Of a stretch of 53,331 bases of DNA, positions 8,231 through 15,679 are shown piece by piece. Under the pieces are notes generated by a model. It had not been told where the DNA came from. It worked only from the letters and a program-made list of their open reading frames with translations, and ran no database searches. Position numbers and translations under genes: made by a program. How positions within the stretch are numbered: the stretch's first letter is position 1; every line of letters begins with the position of its first letter. The DNA is from an uncultured Lachnospiraceae bacterium (lineage in GTDB: Bacteria; Bacillota; Clostridia; Lachnospirales; Lachnospiraceae). The stretch spans positions 1 to 53,331 of the forward strand of contig CAJURQ010000023.1 of the NCBI GenBank assembly GCA_910588955.1, read 5' to 3'.

Positions 8231-8455
8231 CTACTGCAAACTCTCGAGATAATCCGCAGCCTCCTGCACTGTGCGGATGCCCGCCGCCTTCTCCTCCTCG
8301 ATCTCCACGTCAAAGGTGTCCTCCACCTCGCCGAGCATACTCATAAAATCGAAGGATGAGAAACCCAGATCCTCCATGAAGCGGGACTCCGGCTTGATAT
8401 CTTCCTTCTTCACTTCCACATAGTTCGTAATGATTTCCGCCAACCGTTCAAACAT
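8231..8455 (-). CDS. Acyl carrier protein
   Basis: A 74-residue acidic four-helix carrier protein. The site motif reads EDLGFSSFDFMSMLGEVED, with Ser34 as the expected phosphopantetheine attachment residue in place of the usual DSL context. AAGGAGGT lies about 10 bases before the ATG. It sits between the condensation-domain gene and the acyl ligase gene, which points to a dedicated carrier for this pathway rather than the housekeeping fatty-acid ACP. A phosphopantetheinyl transferase is not in the window. Confidence 0.92.
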   Translation of the reverse strand: MFERLAEIITNYVEVKKEDIKPESRFMEDLGFSSFDFMSMLGEVEDTFDVEIEEEKAAGIRTVQEAADYLESLQ

Positions 8456-8490
8456 GTTATGTTAACCTCCTTTTTCTATTTACACTTTCT

Positions 8491-8645
8491 GTTCAGCCCA
8501 CGCCATATTCGCAAAATCGCGCATACTGCGCTTTTCGATGCTTCGCATCTACTTTTGCTCATAAAACTGGCGTTCCCTCAGCCCTTCATCTGTACGTCAA
8601 ATTCGTACAAGTACGATTTGCCTTACAGATTCGGTCTGGCTGAAC
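8491..8645. repeat. Nested-palindrome intergenic element
   Basis: The 192-base gap between the condensation-domain and ACP genes is nearly filled by nested inverted repeats. Outer arms GTTCAGCC (8491-8498) and GGCTGAAC (8638-8645) are perfect. Inside are GATGCTTCGCATC and the pair AAATTCGTAC/GTACGATTT. No ORF fits. It may fold in the operon mRNA and set the ratio of upstream to downstream products. Confidence 0.55.
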
Positions 8646-8647
8646 TG

Positions 8648-10042
8648 TTAAATCAGCTTTATGATATCCCCGATCTTCAAATTCGGGTTCTCCGTGCCCT
8701 TGAACATGATCTTGCACATATAATAGTAGAAACGCTCCAGCGTCTCCCGGCTTACCGCCGCCACCTGATGCTCGAAATTGAAATCCAGCCCGTTGTCGTC
8801 GGGGCGGTGCATCACCGTCAGATACATTGCCTGCGTGGTTGCCCCGTTGGGATACCATTTTGTCTTATATCGGATATCACCGAGCTGATCTAAACCTTTC
8901 TCCTTTAAGGTCATGGGCTGATAGGTCAGAGACATAGGCTCATACGTTGCACCCTTCGGCGTGTTGTAGAGCTTGCTCCTGTAAGCGAAATATTCCACCG
9001 GGTTATAATTCGTATGGCGGAACACCTCGTTCTGCCCATTGCGGATCGCAAGAATGCCTTCCATAAAAGTCTGATCCTCGGAGAGAATCGTCCTGAAGGG
9101 GAAGGAATGGATCCTCGTACCGCCCGACTTTTTCTCAAGCAGGGTTGCACGTCTCGCGTAAGCCACGTTGATCGACACGTCGTCATTGCCGTTCATCTTC
9201 TGCAGATACGTGCGGATTCCCATGATCAACAGGCACTGCAGAGAGACGTGCTGCTCCTCGCAAAAGCGCATCAGTCTCTGGGTCGGCTCCTCCTCCAGAT
9301 GGAAAATGTCGAGGGCGGAATCCACCTTTGGCGTAGCGGAAAAAGCCGCTCTCGTGCCGGGAAATTTTTTCCGCGCCTCCTCGAGCTGACCCGAACCCTC
9401 GATACCGTTAAAGATCGGCTCCGACTCCCCGATCAGCTTCTGGAAATACTCTCTGTCTCTCGCCTGCGCTTTGCTTCCCGCCTCATATGCCAAATCCTTC
9501 TCAAGCTGCTCGGTAAAGGAGCGCATATCGAGCGGATAGGGATACTCAAATTTGACGTTACAGTAAAGCTCAATTACATCCCGCAGAAAACAGATCAGGG
9601 ACTGGGCGTCCATCAGCATGTGATCTCCCAGCACGTAAAGACCCTGACAGCCGTCCGGCGTCTTGATCATCACGACCCTGTTCATGGGGCTGTCCTCCCT
9701 CTTGAAAGGCACCTGTGTCCAGCCCGTCATGATCTCAGCCGCCTCCTCCATGGTTTTTCCCGTGAAGTCCACGTACTCGATATCCCGCTCTTCCTTCTCC
9801 ACCACATACTGATACCACTGCTCTTCCTTCTTATCGTAGGCAAAGCGCACCCGCATGGACTCGCAGCGCTCATACGCCTTGTAAACCGCCCGCTTCAACT
9901 CCTCGATGTCCAGCTCGTACTCGATGGTCAGGCTGGTGCCAATATTGACAACCTCCTTCTTTGGACAGAAATCCATATAATAAATATGAAACTTCTGCGC
10001 CACCGTAAGGGGATATGTCTTGTGTCCGTTTCTTGTCTTCAT
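8648..10042 (-). CDS. Condensation-domain-like acyltransferase
   Basis: A 464-residue stand-alone protein of the NRPS condensation / CoA-dependent acyltransferase fold. It starts TYPLTVAQKFHIYYMDFCPKKEVVNIGTSLTIEYELD. The HHxxxDG active-site motif appears as DHMLMDA at 140-146, so the catalytic His141 and Asp145 remain while the first His is Asp140. The ASIN/RRATLLEKKSGGT region and C-terminal floor loop are also family-like. Such enzymes join a carrier-bound acyl group to an amine or alcohol. Directly upstream is the hydrolase gene (10-base gap), and downstream the ACP and acyl ligase. The acceptor is unknown. Confidence 0.8.
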   Translation of the reverse strand: MKTRNGHKTYPLTVAQKFHIYYMDFCPKKEVVNIGTSLTIEYELDIEELKRAVYKAYERCESMRVRFAYDKKEEQWYQYVVEKEERDIEYVDFTGKTMEEAAEIMTGWTQVPFKREDSPMNRVVMIKTPDGCQGLYVLGDHMLMDAQSLICFLRDVIELYCNVKFEYPYPLDMRSFTEQLEKDLAYEAGSKAQARDREYFQKLIGESEPIFNGIEGSGQLEEARKKFPGTRAAFSATPKVDSALDIFHLEEEPTQRLMRFCEEQHVSLQCLLIMGIRTYLQKMNGNDDVSINVAYARRATLLEKKSGGTRIHSFPFRTILSEDQTFMEGILAIRNGQNEVFRHTNYNPVEYFAYRSKLYNTPKGATYEPMSLTYQPMTLKEKGLDQLGDIRYKTKWYPNGATTQAMYLTVMHRPDDNGLDFNFEHQVAAVSRETLERFYYYMCKIMFKGTENPNLKIGDIIKLI

Positions 10043-10052
10043 AGTTCCCTCC

Positions 10053-11012
10053 TCACATCACTTCACTGATAAACTTCGTGAGAGCAGCCTCATAGCTCTC
10101 CATATCCTTGTAGTAACTCTCCGCGTGCGCCGCTCCCTCAACGATCAACTTGCTCTTCGGGGAGGCACAGTGCTCATAGATATCGTCGCACATCTGCCAC
10201 GGCACAAAGGTGTCGTTTCCACCGTGGATGAACAGGATCGGCACCTCCGCCTTCTCCACTTCCCGTCTCGAGTTGCACTCATCCATACCGTAGCCCGCAA
10301 GCTTCCGATTCACCAGATCCGCTCCCGGTATGATCGGGAAAGCCGGCAGATGATACATGGTGTGCAGCACATGGGTGAACACTTCCTTCGGGGAAGTAAA
10401 ACCGCAGTCAGAGACGATACCCTTCACCTGAGCCGGCAGCTTTAAACCGCTCAGCATCAGAAGTGTTGCCGCACCCATGGACGTGCCATGCAGAAGAATT
10501 TCCGTCTCCACACCCAGTTTTTCGATCGCCCATCTGACCCAGCCAAGCGCGTCCTGCCTGTCAAGGCATCCGAAACCTATATATTCTCCCTCGCTTGCTC
10601 CGTGCGCCCTCGCATCCGGCAAAAGCATGGCAAAGTCCCTCTTCTGGTAATAATCAGACAGACCGATATAATCGGACATTCCCTGACTGGTGTAACCGTG
10701 GAAACAGATCACAATCTTCTTTTTTCCCTCTTCCGCCTGTGCCGGAAAATAAGTGGCATGCAGTTTCAGATCGTCAAAACTTGTCTGCCACACGTCCTCG
10801 TGTGGTCTTTCCAGCATAGCCGCCTTGCGCTCCTCAATGAGCGGCATGTACTGGTTCCAGTCCGTACCCGCCATCTTGATCGTGCGCTCGGTCTTCGCCC
10901 TGCCGCGCTTCATCGTGCGCCCGTAAAAATAAGCGATCTCCCCGCCGCATGCCGCTGCCAGAAGCCCTGCTCCCAACACTGTCTTTTTTATGATTCCCGT
11001 TTTTTTACTCAT
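10053..11012 (-). CDS. Membrane-anchored alpha/beta hydrolase
   Basis: A 319-residue alpha/beta hydrolase with an N-terminal hydrophobic anchor (about residues 9-27). Motifs: ICFHGYTSQGMSDYIGLSDYY (oxyanion region), the nucleophile elbow HGTSMGAA, the acid region FIHGGNDTFVP and the late GAAHAESYY histidine, so a Ser-Asp-His triad is present. It overlaps the SCP2-like gene by 8 bases and precedes the condensation-domain gene by 10, so translation is coupled. It could act as an esterase or thioesterase releasing or editing the product of the acyl pathway; substrate unknown. Confidence 0.88.
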   Translation of the reverse strand: MSKKTGIIKKTVLGAGLLAAACGGEIAYFYGRTMKRGRAKTERTIKMAGTDWNQYMPLIEERKAAMLERPHEDVWQTSFDDLKLHATYFPAQAEEGKKKIVICFHGYTSQGMSDYIGLSDYYQKRDFAMLLPDARAHGASEGEYIGFGCLDRQDALGWVRWAIEKLGVETEILLHGTSMGAATLLMLSGLKLPAQVKGIVSDCGFTSPKEVFTHVLHTMYHLPAFPIIPGADLVNRKLAGYGMDECNSRREVEKAEVPILFIHGGNDTFVPWQMCDDIYEHCASPKSKLIVEGAAHAESYYKDMESYEAALTKFISEVM

Positions 11013-11391
11013 TTTTCATCGCCTTCTTCTCAGCCTTTTTTTCCGCCTTCTTCATCTCGCGCTGTTTCGCCTCAATGATCTCCTTCAGACGCAATGCCTT
11101 GTCAATATTGCCTTCCACTTTAAGCTTCTGGGTCGTGAACGCCCATACAGGATCCATCTCCCCCTCCGCGATCTTTACAAGCACATCCGGCGCGCAGATA
11201 AATCTCGCGTCCCTGTCATAATACTCGTAAGGCTCCACAAAGAGCGTGCCGTCCTTCACTTCCACATAGAACGAACCTCCTGCCTCCTCGTCCTCGATGT
11301 CAAACTCAAAAGCCAGATGCTCGTGGATGTCGCTCACATCCGCGCCCATAAATCTTCCCTTAATGTCATAGAAAAAATCTGCATACGTCAT
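11005..11391 (-). CDS. SCP2 sterol-binding-like domain protein
   Basis: A 128-residue protein with the SCP2-type lipid-binding pattern: GSFYVEVKDGTLFVEPYEYYDRDARFICAPDVLVKIAEGEMDPVWAFTTQKLKVEGNIDKALRLKEI, then a Lys-rich tail. SCP2 domains bind acyl chains or other lipids in a hydrophobic tunnel. It is the first gene of the operon, so a carrier or chaperone for the lipid-like substrate or product is plausible. Paired operator palindromes lie 57-114 bases upstream. Confidence 0.85.
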   Translation of the reverse strand: MTYADFFYDIKGRFMGADVSDIHEHLAFEFDIEDEEAGGSFYVEVKDGTLFVEPYEYYDRDARFICAPDVLVKIAEGEMDPVWAFTTQKLKVEGNIDKALRLKEIIEAKQREMKKAEKKAEKKAMKNE

Positions 11392-11447
11392 TTTACTCTT
11401 TCCTCCCAGCGGAAGCCTTTGCTCCCTTCTTCCTCATTTTACGTTTT

Positions 11448-11505
11448 TCGACTCACGGTCGACCTTGTTTTCCTAACAATACCACACCTTTCGACTGACG
11501 GTCAA
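11448..11505. promoter_or_regulatory. Paired TetR-type operators and promoter of the acyl operon
   Basis: TCGACTCACGGTCGA (11448-11462) is a perfect palindrome with a 5-base centre, and TCGACTGACGGTCAA (11491-11505) is a near copy 43 bases away. On the minus strand the second copy overlaps TTGACC, which with TATTGT at 18 bases forms a possible promoter for the SCP2-led operon; the first copy lies past the start point. A separate plus-strand promoter for tetR (TTGTCC-17-TAAAAT) lies near 11610-11640. The rest of 11392-11677 shows nothing else. Confidence 0.7.
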
Positions 11506-11677
11506 CATGTTTGTGAAATGTATTTAAATAAATACTTTTTCCTGCCGGCACATGACCGACACAATAATGACATAAATTAAAATAATATTTTCCAATCCCT
11601 TTCCGGCGATTGTCCCCACCGTTAATCTGTGGTAAAATTTTGCGTATAGAAGTATTTTTCACAGAAAGGCACACATC

Positions 11678-12301
11678 ATGGCAGACACACAAAAGTACGA
11701 CCGGATTTTAGACGCGCTCCAGCAGCTTATGATCGATAAAAGCATACAGAATATTTCTGTCAGCGACATTGCCGCTAAAGCGGGCATCGGCAAGGGCAGC
11801 ATCTACTATTATTTTCCGTCAAAAGAGGCTATTTTAGACGCGCTAATCCGCAGAAATTATGAGACGCCACTGCAGACCGCGAAAAAACTCGCCGACCAGA
11901 CGGATATCCCGCCCTTTACGCGGATGGCTATGCTGTTTCAGGCATGCCGCAGCTCCGCCGCCGCCTTCCTAAAACAGGGCAGCGAGAAGACCAGAGCCAT
12001 CACGATGCAGGAGTCCGCTTATCTGCACCAGAAATATTTAAATTACCTGATCTCGGAATTAAAACCGAATCTGGCGAAAATTATCAGACAGGGCATTGCC
12101 GCCGGGGAGATTCATTTCGATTACCCGGAAGCGCTTGCGGAAATCGTACTGATTGTGCTTGGGGTAAAGCTGAACAACACCTTTCTCTCCACCACGCCAG
12201 AGGACTGCGAGTACACCATACGCGGGCTGATCTCCCTGCTGGAACGGGGGACGGGACTTTCCGAGGGAACCTTAAGCTATTTAAACTTAACAGAAATGTA
12301 A
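11678..12301 (+). CDS. TetR/AcrR-family regulator
   Basis: A 207-residue regulator with a typical N-terminal helix-turn-helix (KYDRILDALQQLMIDKSIQNISVSDIAAKAGIGKGSIYYYFPSKEAILDALI) and a helical ligand domain. It is divergent from the SCP2-led acyl operon, whose promoter carries two TetR-type palindromes, and lies 15 bases before the GH112 phosphorylase gene in the same direction. It may repress the acyl operon, the glycan unit, or both. The ligand is unknown. Confidence 0.92.
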   Translation: MADTQKYDRILDALQQLMIDKSIQNISVSDIAAKAGIGKGSIYYYFPSKEAILDALIRRNYETPLQTAKKLADQTDIPPFTRMAMLFQACRSSAAAFLKQGSEKTRAITMQESAYLHQKYLNYLISELKPNLAKIIRQGIAAGEIHFDYPEALAEIVLIVLGVKLNNTFLSTTPEDCEYTIRGLISLLERGTGLSEGTLSYLNLTEM

Positions 12302-12316
12302 AAAGGAGGAACGGAT

Positions 12317-14488
12317 ATGCAGGAAAACAATCTCACCGGGCGTCTGACCCTGCCCACGGATATAGATATGGTGGAGGAGACGATACGGCTCAAAAATCTC
12401 TTGGGCGCCGACGCCCTGCGGGACTGCGACGGGACGGATATGCCGGAGGCGCTGCTGTCTCAGGACGCTAAAATCTATGCCACCTACTACACCACCAGAA
12501 AAGATAATGCATGGGCGGAGGCACATCCCGAGGAGATCCAGCAGGAATACCTGATCAGCGACCGGGTAACGGCGAAAGATACCACCCTGCGCATCCGGCT
12601 GATGAAAGGGTTTCACACCCAGCAGCTCAAGGTCAATACCATAGACGATCCGAAACGCTGGTGGGAGGTCATTGACAGAACCACCGGGGAGATCGTGCCC
12701 ACGGACCGCTGGCATTACGACGAGGGCACGGGCGAGGTGGAAATCGAAACAATTCCCTACCATCAGTATACCGTGAGTTTCCTCGCCTTCCTGATCTGGG
12801 ATCCCGTGCATATGTACAATTTTATCACGAACGACTGGAAGGACGCGCCGCACCAGCTCACCTACGACGTTCGCCAGCCAAAAACGCAAGTCTATGTAAA
12901 AGAAAAGCTGCGCCGCTGGTGTGAGGAAAATCCCAGCGTGGACGTGGTGCGCTTCACCACCTTTTTCCACCAGTTTACCCTGACCTTCGACGACCAGAAG
13001 CGGGAAAAATTCGTGGAGTGGTTCGGCTACAGTGCAAGCGTCAGCCCTTATATATTGGAACAGTTTGAAAAGTGGGCGGGCTATCCCTTCCGTCCGGAAT
13101 ACATTGTGGACGAGGGTTACCACAACTCCATCTTCCGCAAGCCCTCCAAAGAGTTTCTTGACTTTGTGGAGTTCCAGCAGATCGAGGTGAGCAAGCTGGC
13201 AAAAGAACTTGTGGATATCGTCCACAGCTACGGGAAAGAAGCTATGATGTTCCTCGGCGATCACTGGATCGGCACAGAGCCTTTCGGCAAATACTTTAAA
13301 AATATCGGGCTGGACGCGGTGGTCGGTTCCGTGGGCGACGGTGTCACCCTGCGCATGATCTCCGACATAGAGGGCGTAAACTACACGGAAGGCCGGCTCT
13401 TACCCTATTTCTTCCCGGACGTGTTCACCGAGGGCGGCGACCCCATCGGCGAATCGAAGGACAACTGGCTGAAAGCACGCCGCGCAATCCTGCGCTCTCC
13501 CGTAGACCGAATCGGCTACGGCGGCTATCTGAAGCTGGCGAGCGAGTGGCCGGGCTTTATTGACCGTATTAGTCAGGTCGTGACGGAGTTCCGCCAGATC
13601 CATGCCAACATGCAGGGTTCCAAGGCTTACACCGCACCCTTTAAAGTGGCTGTCCTAAACAGCTGGGGCAATCTGCGCCGCTGGATGGCAAATCAGGTGC
13701 ACCACGCCCTCTGGTACCGCGAAATCTATTCCTATGTGGGCGTGCTTGAAGCATTGAGCGGTATGCCCATCGATGTAGAATTTATTACCTTTGAGGAGAT
13801 GAAACAGGGGATCGACCCCGCCATCCGGGTTATCATCAACGCCGGGGACGCCTACACCGCTTTCAGCGGCGGCGAGGTCTGGAAAGATCCCGAATTGGTC
13901 TGCGCCCTGCGCCGTTTCGTGGACGAGGGCGGCGGCTTTATCGGCGTGGGCGAACCCACCGCCTGCCAGTATCAGGGGCGTTTCTTCCAGTTGAGCGATG
14001 TGCTGGGCGTGGACAGGGAACTCGGTTTCTCCATGAGCACGGACAAGTACAACGAGCTGAACCGCGAGCACTTTATACTGGAGGACGTGGCAGGCGACAT
14101 TGATTTCGGCGAGGGAAAGAGCCGCATCTACGCGCAGGGCGGGCACTACCAGATACTCGACATGGACGGCAGGTACAGCCGCCTCGTGGTCAACGAGTAC
14201 GGCAGGGGACGAAGCGTCTACTTTACGGGACTGCCCTACTCTCCGCAGAACTGCCGCATCCTGCTGCGCGCCATCTACTACGCGGCGCATCGGGAGGAGG
14301 AGATGAAGAAATACTACGTCACCGACGTGGAGACCGAGATTGCCGTCTTTGAAAAGACAGGGATGCTCGCCGTGATCAACAACACACAGCAGCCCAAAGA
14401 GACAGACCTTTACATAGAAGGTATGCTCAAAATGCATCTTGCTCTGGCTCCCATGGAACTGAAGTGGATCCGCTATACAGAACTATAG
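12317..14488 (+). CDS. gnpA: GH112 beta-1,3-galactosyl-N-acetylhexosamine phosphorylase
   Basis: A 723-residue GH112 enzyme that splits galacto-N-biose or lacto-N-biose with phosphate, giving galactose 1-phosphate and GalNAc or GlcNAc. Family features run the whole length: GRLTLPTDIDM near the start, MKGFHTQQLKVNTIDDPKRWWEV, the catalytic-acid region MFLGDHWIGTEPFG with Asp315, and a GATase-like and beta-sandwich C-terminus. The length is normal and there is no signal peptide, so it acts inside the cell. GGAGG precedes the ATG by 8 bases, 15 bases after tetR. nahK follows. GH112 also contains galactosyl-rhamnose phosphorylases; nahK next door favours HexNAc disaccharides. Confidence 0.92.
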   Translation: MQENNLTGRLTLPTDIDMVEETIRLKNLLGADALRDCDGTDMPEALLSQDAKIYATYYTTRKDNAWAEAHPEEIQQEYLISDRVTAKDTTLRIRLMKGFHTQQLKVNTIDDPKRWWEVIDRTTGEIVPTDRWHYDEGTGEVEIETIPYHQYTVSFLAFLIWDPVHMYNFITNDWKDAPHQLTYDVRQPKTQVYVKEKLRRWCEENPSVDVVRFTTFFHQFTLTFDDQKREKFVEWFGYSASVSPYILEQFEKWAGYPFRPEYIVDEGYHNSIFRKPSKEFLDFVEFQQIEVSKLAKELVDIVHSYGKEAMMFLGDHWIGTEPFGKYFKNIGLDAVVGSVGDGVTLRMISDIEGVNYTEGRLLPYFFPDVFTEGGDPIGESKDNWLKARRAILRSPVDRIGYGGYLKLASEWPGFIDRISQVVTEFRQIHANMQGSKAYTAPFKVAVLNSWGNLRRWMANQVHHALWYREIYSYVGVLEALSGMPIDVEFITFEEMKQGIDPAIRVIINAGDAYTAFSGGEVWKDPELVCALRRFVDEGGGFIGVGEPTACQYQGRFFQLSDVLGVDRELGFSMSTDKYNELNREHFILEDVAGDIDFGEGKSRIYAQGGHYQILDMDGRYSRLVVNEYGRGRSVYFTGLPYSPQNCRILLRAIYYAAHREEEMKKYYVTDVETEIAVFEKTGMLAVINNTQQPKETDLYIEGMLKMHLALAPMELKWIRYTEL

Positions 14489-14551
14489 AATAGAGCGCGG
14501 AAAAGAAACAGATTTGGGAAAGGCAAAAGAACGGAAGAAGGAGGAAAACAT

Positions 14552-15667
14552 ATGTCACAGACCCCCACCCCCGAAACCATAAACAACGCGATTGCCGCTT
14601 TTCAACTGGAGGGCAGTCCGCGCAACGTACACTCCTACGGAAACGGTCACATCAACGACACCTTTCTGGTAACCTGTGATGCCGCCGGAAAAGAGAAAAA
14701 CTATATCCTGCAGCGGATGAATCACTCCATTTTCCGAAACCCACAGGCGCTCATGGAAAATGTGGCGGGCGTCACCTCCTATCTGCAGGAGAAAATCAGA
14801 GAAAGAAACGGCGATCCCGACCGGGAAACCTTAAGCGTTGTAAAGACAAAAGCCGGAGAAAATTATTTTGTGGACAGTTTACATAACTTTTGGCGTGTCT
14901 TCCCTTTTATCGAAAATACTTTCTGTCTGGAAAAGGTGGAAAATGCCCGGGATTTCTACGACTGTGCAGTTGCCTTCGGCGATTTTCAAAGGCAGCTTGC
15001 CGACTATCCCGCCGGGACACTGCACGAGACAATCCCCCTCTTCCACTACACCCCCTCCCGCTTTCAGGACTTCAAAAAGGCGGTGGCTGACGATCCGCTG
15101 GGGCGCGCCGCTTCAGCACAGCCAGAGATCGACTTTGCCCTTGCAAGGGAGGCGGACACCCACGCGCTCACAGATCTTCTGGAAAAAGGGGAGCTGCCCC
15201 TGCGTGTGACCCACAACGACACGAAACTGAACAACATTCTCTTTGACAACGACACGAGAAAGGCGCTGTGCGTCATTGACCTTGACACGGTGATGCCCGG
15301 TCTGTCGCTGTATGACTTCGGCGACTCCATCCGCACCGGCGCGAATACAGGCGCGGAGGATGAAACGGATCTGTCAAAAATCGAACTGGATCTATCCCTG
15401 TTCGAGACTTTCACGGAAGGCTTTCTTACCGGATGCGCGGGCAGTCTCACCCCGCTCGAGATCGAGCTTTTGCCCATGGGCGCGAAGCTTATGACCTACG
15501 AATGCGGCATTCGTTTCCTCGCGGACTATCTGGTGGGCGACGTCTACTTCAAGATTCACAGGGAGCGCCATAACTTAGACCGCGCCAGAACGCAGTTTAA
15601 ACTGGTGGCGGATATGGAAAAAAAATGGAAGGAAATGACGGATATCGTTACGCGAGCGAAAAAATAA
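14552..15667 (+). CDS. nahK: N-acetylhexosamine 1-kinase
   Basis: A 371-residue member of the aminoglycoside-phosphotransferase kinase fold. VTHNDTKLNNILFD holds the catalytic Asp and metal-binding Asn, and CVIDLDTVMPG with YDFGDSIRTG is the metal-binding segment. NahK phosphorylates GlcNAc or GalNAc released by the GH112 enzyme at C1. It follows the phosphorylase gene by 63 bases with its own GAAGAAGGAGG ribosome site, matching the bifidobacterial lnp/gnp arrangement. galT and galE are not adjacent. Confidence 0.92.
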   Translation: MSQTPTPETINNAIAAFQLEGSPRNVHSYGNGHINDTFLVTCDAAGKEKNYILQRMNHSIFRNPQALMENVAGVTSYLQEKIRERNGDPDRETLSVVKTKAGENYFVDSLHNFWRVFPFIENTFCLEKVENARDFYDCAVAFGDFQRQLADYPAGTLHETIPLFHYTPSRFQDFKKAVADDPLGRAASAQPEIDFALAREADTHALTDLLEKGELPLRVTHNDTKLNNILFDNDTRKALCVIDLDTVMPGLSLYDFGDSIRTGANTGAEDETDLSKIELDLSLFETFTEGFLTGCAGSLTPLEIELLPMGAKLMTYECGIRFLADYLVGDVYFKIHRERHNLDRARTQFKLVADMEKKWKEMTDIVTRAKK

Positions 15668-15679
15668 TTTAAATTTACA

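Noticed and set aside
13655..14437. A 260-codon minus-strand ORF inside the GH112 gene
   Set aside because: It is antisense to a conserved enzyme region and shows no family motif.
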